64,000 nt of DNA, taken from Clostridiales bacterium. GTDB taxonomy: Bacteria > Bacillota > Clostridia > Christensenellales > Pumilibacteraceae. The position numbers and the translations under genes are program-made. Shown here piece after piece: positions 63,213-64,000 of this stretch. The notes beneath the pieces are model-generated. The model was not told the origin of the DNA, searched no databases, and worked only from the letters and a program-made list of their open reading frames with translations. The stretch lies in the NCBI GenBank assembly GCA_003533505.1, contig DQGD01000006.1:1-64000 (forward strand), in the 5' to 3' direction. Every line of letters begins with the position of its first letter. The stretch's first letter is position 1.

Positions 63213-64000
63213 TCAGCCGTTTTCTCTGAGGTCGTCAGCCGCTTCGCTGTACTCGTCGGACAGCGCAGAGTTAAGCGCTTCGGTTTCGGTGAACTCGGAG
63301 GTATCCAGCTCGGTCAGCTCACTCTCGCCGCCGTTCTCGTCGGATTTAATCTCCTCGGCGTTGCCGTGGCGGACGAAAATCATGGTGACGAGCGCGAGGC
63401 ATGCGAACGCGAGCGAGTACGGCACGAGCCCGATTACCGCGATGTAGTCCATGACGAGCCCGGCAAGTATAGGCGTGATTATCTGTGCGGTCATCGAGAA
63501 CGCGTAGTACAGCCCCGTATAAGTGCCCGTGGTGCTCTCGTCGCTGAGTTCGACGCACATGATATACGAGTGGACGTTGATTGTCGCCCAACCGCCGCCG
63601 ACAAGCACGAACGTCGGGTACATGATTACCTTGATAAGCTCGGCGCCGGCTCCGCACAGCAAGAACACGGAAGCAAACACAAGCCCCAGAATCATCATCG
63701 AAACGCCCAGCATTACCGTCTTTTTGCGACCGAGCTTTTTGCCGATTTTGACCGCCGGCAGGAACATCACGAACGCCGCGGCGTTGGCAACCAGCAGCGG
63801 CATGGTGAATTTCGCTTTCAGCACCGACAGCGAGAACACCGAAAAATGCGTGGTAAGCGCGTTGTACGCCATGTACCACAAAAATACCGATAAAAGTATG
63901 AAGATAAGGCTTTTAAGCTGCGGACGGGTGAGCGAGCCGAGCACCTTTTTCATCGATTGCTTTTCCTTGGGCTTCTCCTCTTCGCCGTCATCCACGTTCA
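63213..64000 (-). CDS. MFS transporter, C-terminal part (truncated by window end)
   Basis: The frame is open through the right edge, so only the last 260 or so residues are here. They begin with a charged central loop (EEEKPKEKQSM) and continue with six membrane helices, including LGRKKTVMLGVSMMILG, the family loop motif, and end in an acidic tail. The pattern resembles the sugar-cation or SLC45-like MFS transporters. Substrate unknown. The GTG at 63995 is not a real start. Confidence 0.75.
   Translation of the reverse strand, partial: NVDDGEEEKPKEKQSMKKVLGSLTRPQLKSLIFILLSVFLWYMAYNALTTHFSVFSLSVLKAKFTMPLLVANAAAFVMFLPAVKIGKKLGRKKTVMLGVSMMILGLVFASVFLLCGAGAELIKVIMYPTFVLVGGGWATINVHSYIMCVELSDESTTGTYTGLYYAFSMTAQIITPILAGLVMDYIAVIGLVPYSLAFACLALVTMIFVRHGNAEEIKSDENGGESELTELDTSEFTETEALNSALSDEYSEAADDLRENG

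Overview
The window looks like a chromosomal segment of a spore-forming, strictly anaerobic member of the Bacillota (Clostridia), moderately GC-rich by eye. Typical Gram-positive markers are RNase J, the McsA-McsB-ClpC protein-quality module, long-form HPF, an NadD-YqeK/RsfS/Obg cluster and sigma-A type promoters. A PdaB-like polysaccharide deacetylase and a SpoIVFB-like site-2 protease suggest sporulation. A six-gene Rnf complex and an NfnAB transhydrogenase point to ferredoxin-based anaerobic energy metabolism. An uncultured gut lineage near Christensenellales is my guess only. No phage, IS transposase, CRISPR or rRNA operon was seen.

Layout. 0.2-5 kb: tRNA-wobble modification pair (TrhP-like U32 protein, TrmR-like methyltransferase), RNase J and a sugar nucleotidyltransferase. 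5-17.5 kb: sugar metabolism (GH2 glycosidase, clan GH-A glycosidase, TIM-barrel isomerase), a hypB / 938-aa flavo-iron-sulfur oxidoreductase / hypA operon, asnS, pgk, tRNA-Glu(CUC) and a VOC protein. 18-27.2 kb: pgi, hpf, the clpC-mcsB-mcsA operon without ctsR, dCMP deaminase and groES-groEL. 27.2-28.1 kb: intergenic block with two copies of a fold-back repeat and a candidate 6S-like RNA. 28-35 kb: rng, SpoIVFB-like protease, minE, minD, mreB, maf and ppx, a shortened mre-min-spoIVF region without mreC, mreD or minC. 35-50 kb: two large signal-peptide proteins with C-terminal membrane anchors, flanking an OB-fold ssDNA-binding protein, PdaB, rnfCDGEAB and a split TSUP permease. 49.5-50.3 kb: a 40-41 bp tandem repeat array and little else. 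50.3-57.4 kb: an SDR, a membrane-anchored MurF-like ligase, an alpha/beta hydrolase, rimI-tsaB-yhbY-tsaE, and ribU under an FMN riboswitch, then a PAP2 phosphatase. 57.4-64 kb: rsfS, nadD-yqeK fusion, obg, nfnB, nfnA, nth and a truncated MFS transporter.

How it fits together. Rnf couples reduced ferredoxin and NAD+ to an ion gradient, and NfnAB links reduced ferredoxin and NADH to NADPH; both are encoded here with glycolytic pgi and pgk and sugar-cleaving enzymes, consistent with a fermenter. Translation quality functions (TsaB/TsaE, RimI, TrhP/TrmR, AsnRS, HPF, RsfS, Obg, YhbY) are abundant. The least explained parts are the hypB-oxidoreductase-hypA operon, the two membrane-anchored surface proteins, a 55-bp element shared by two intergenic regions, the candidate 6S-like RNA, and two promoters that lie only six bases upstream of their start codons.
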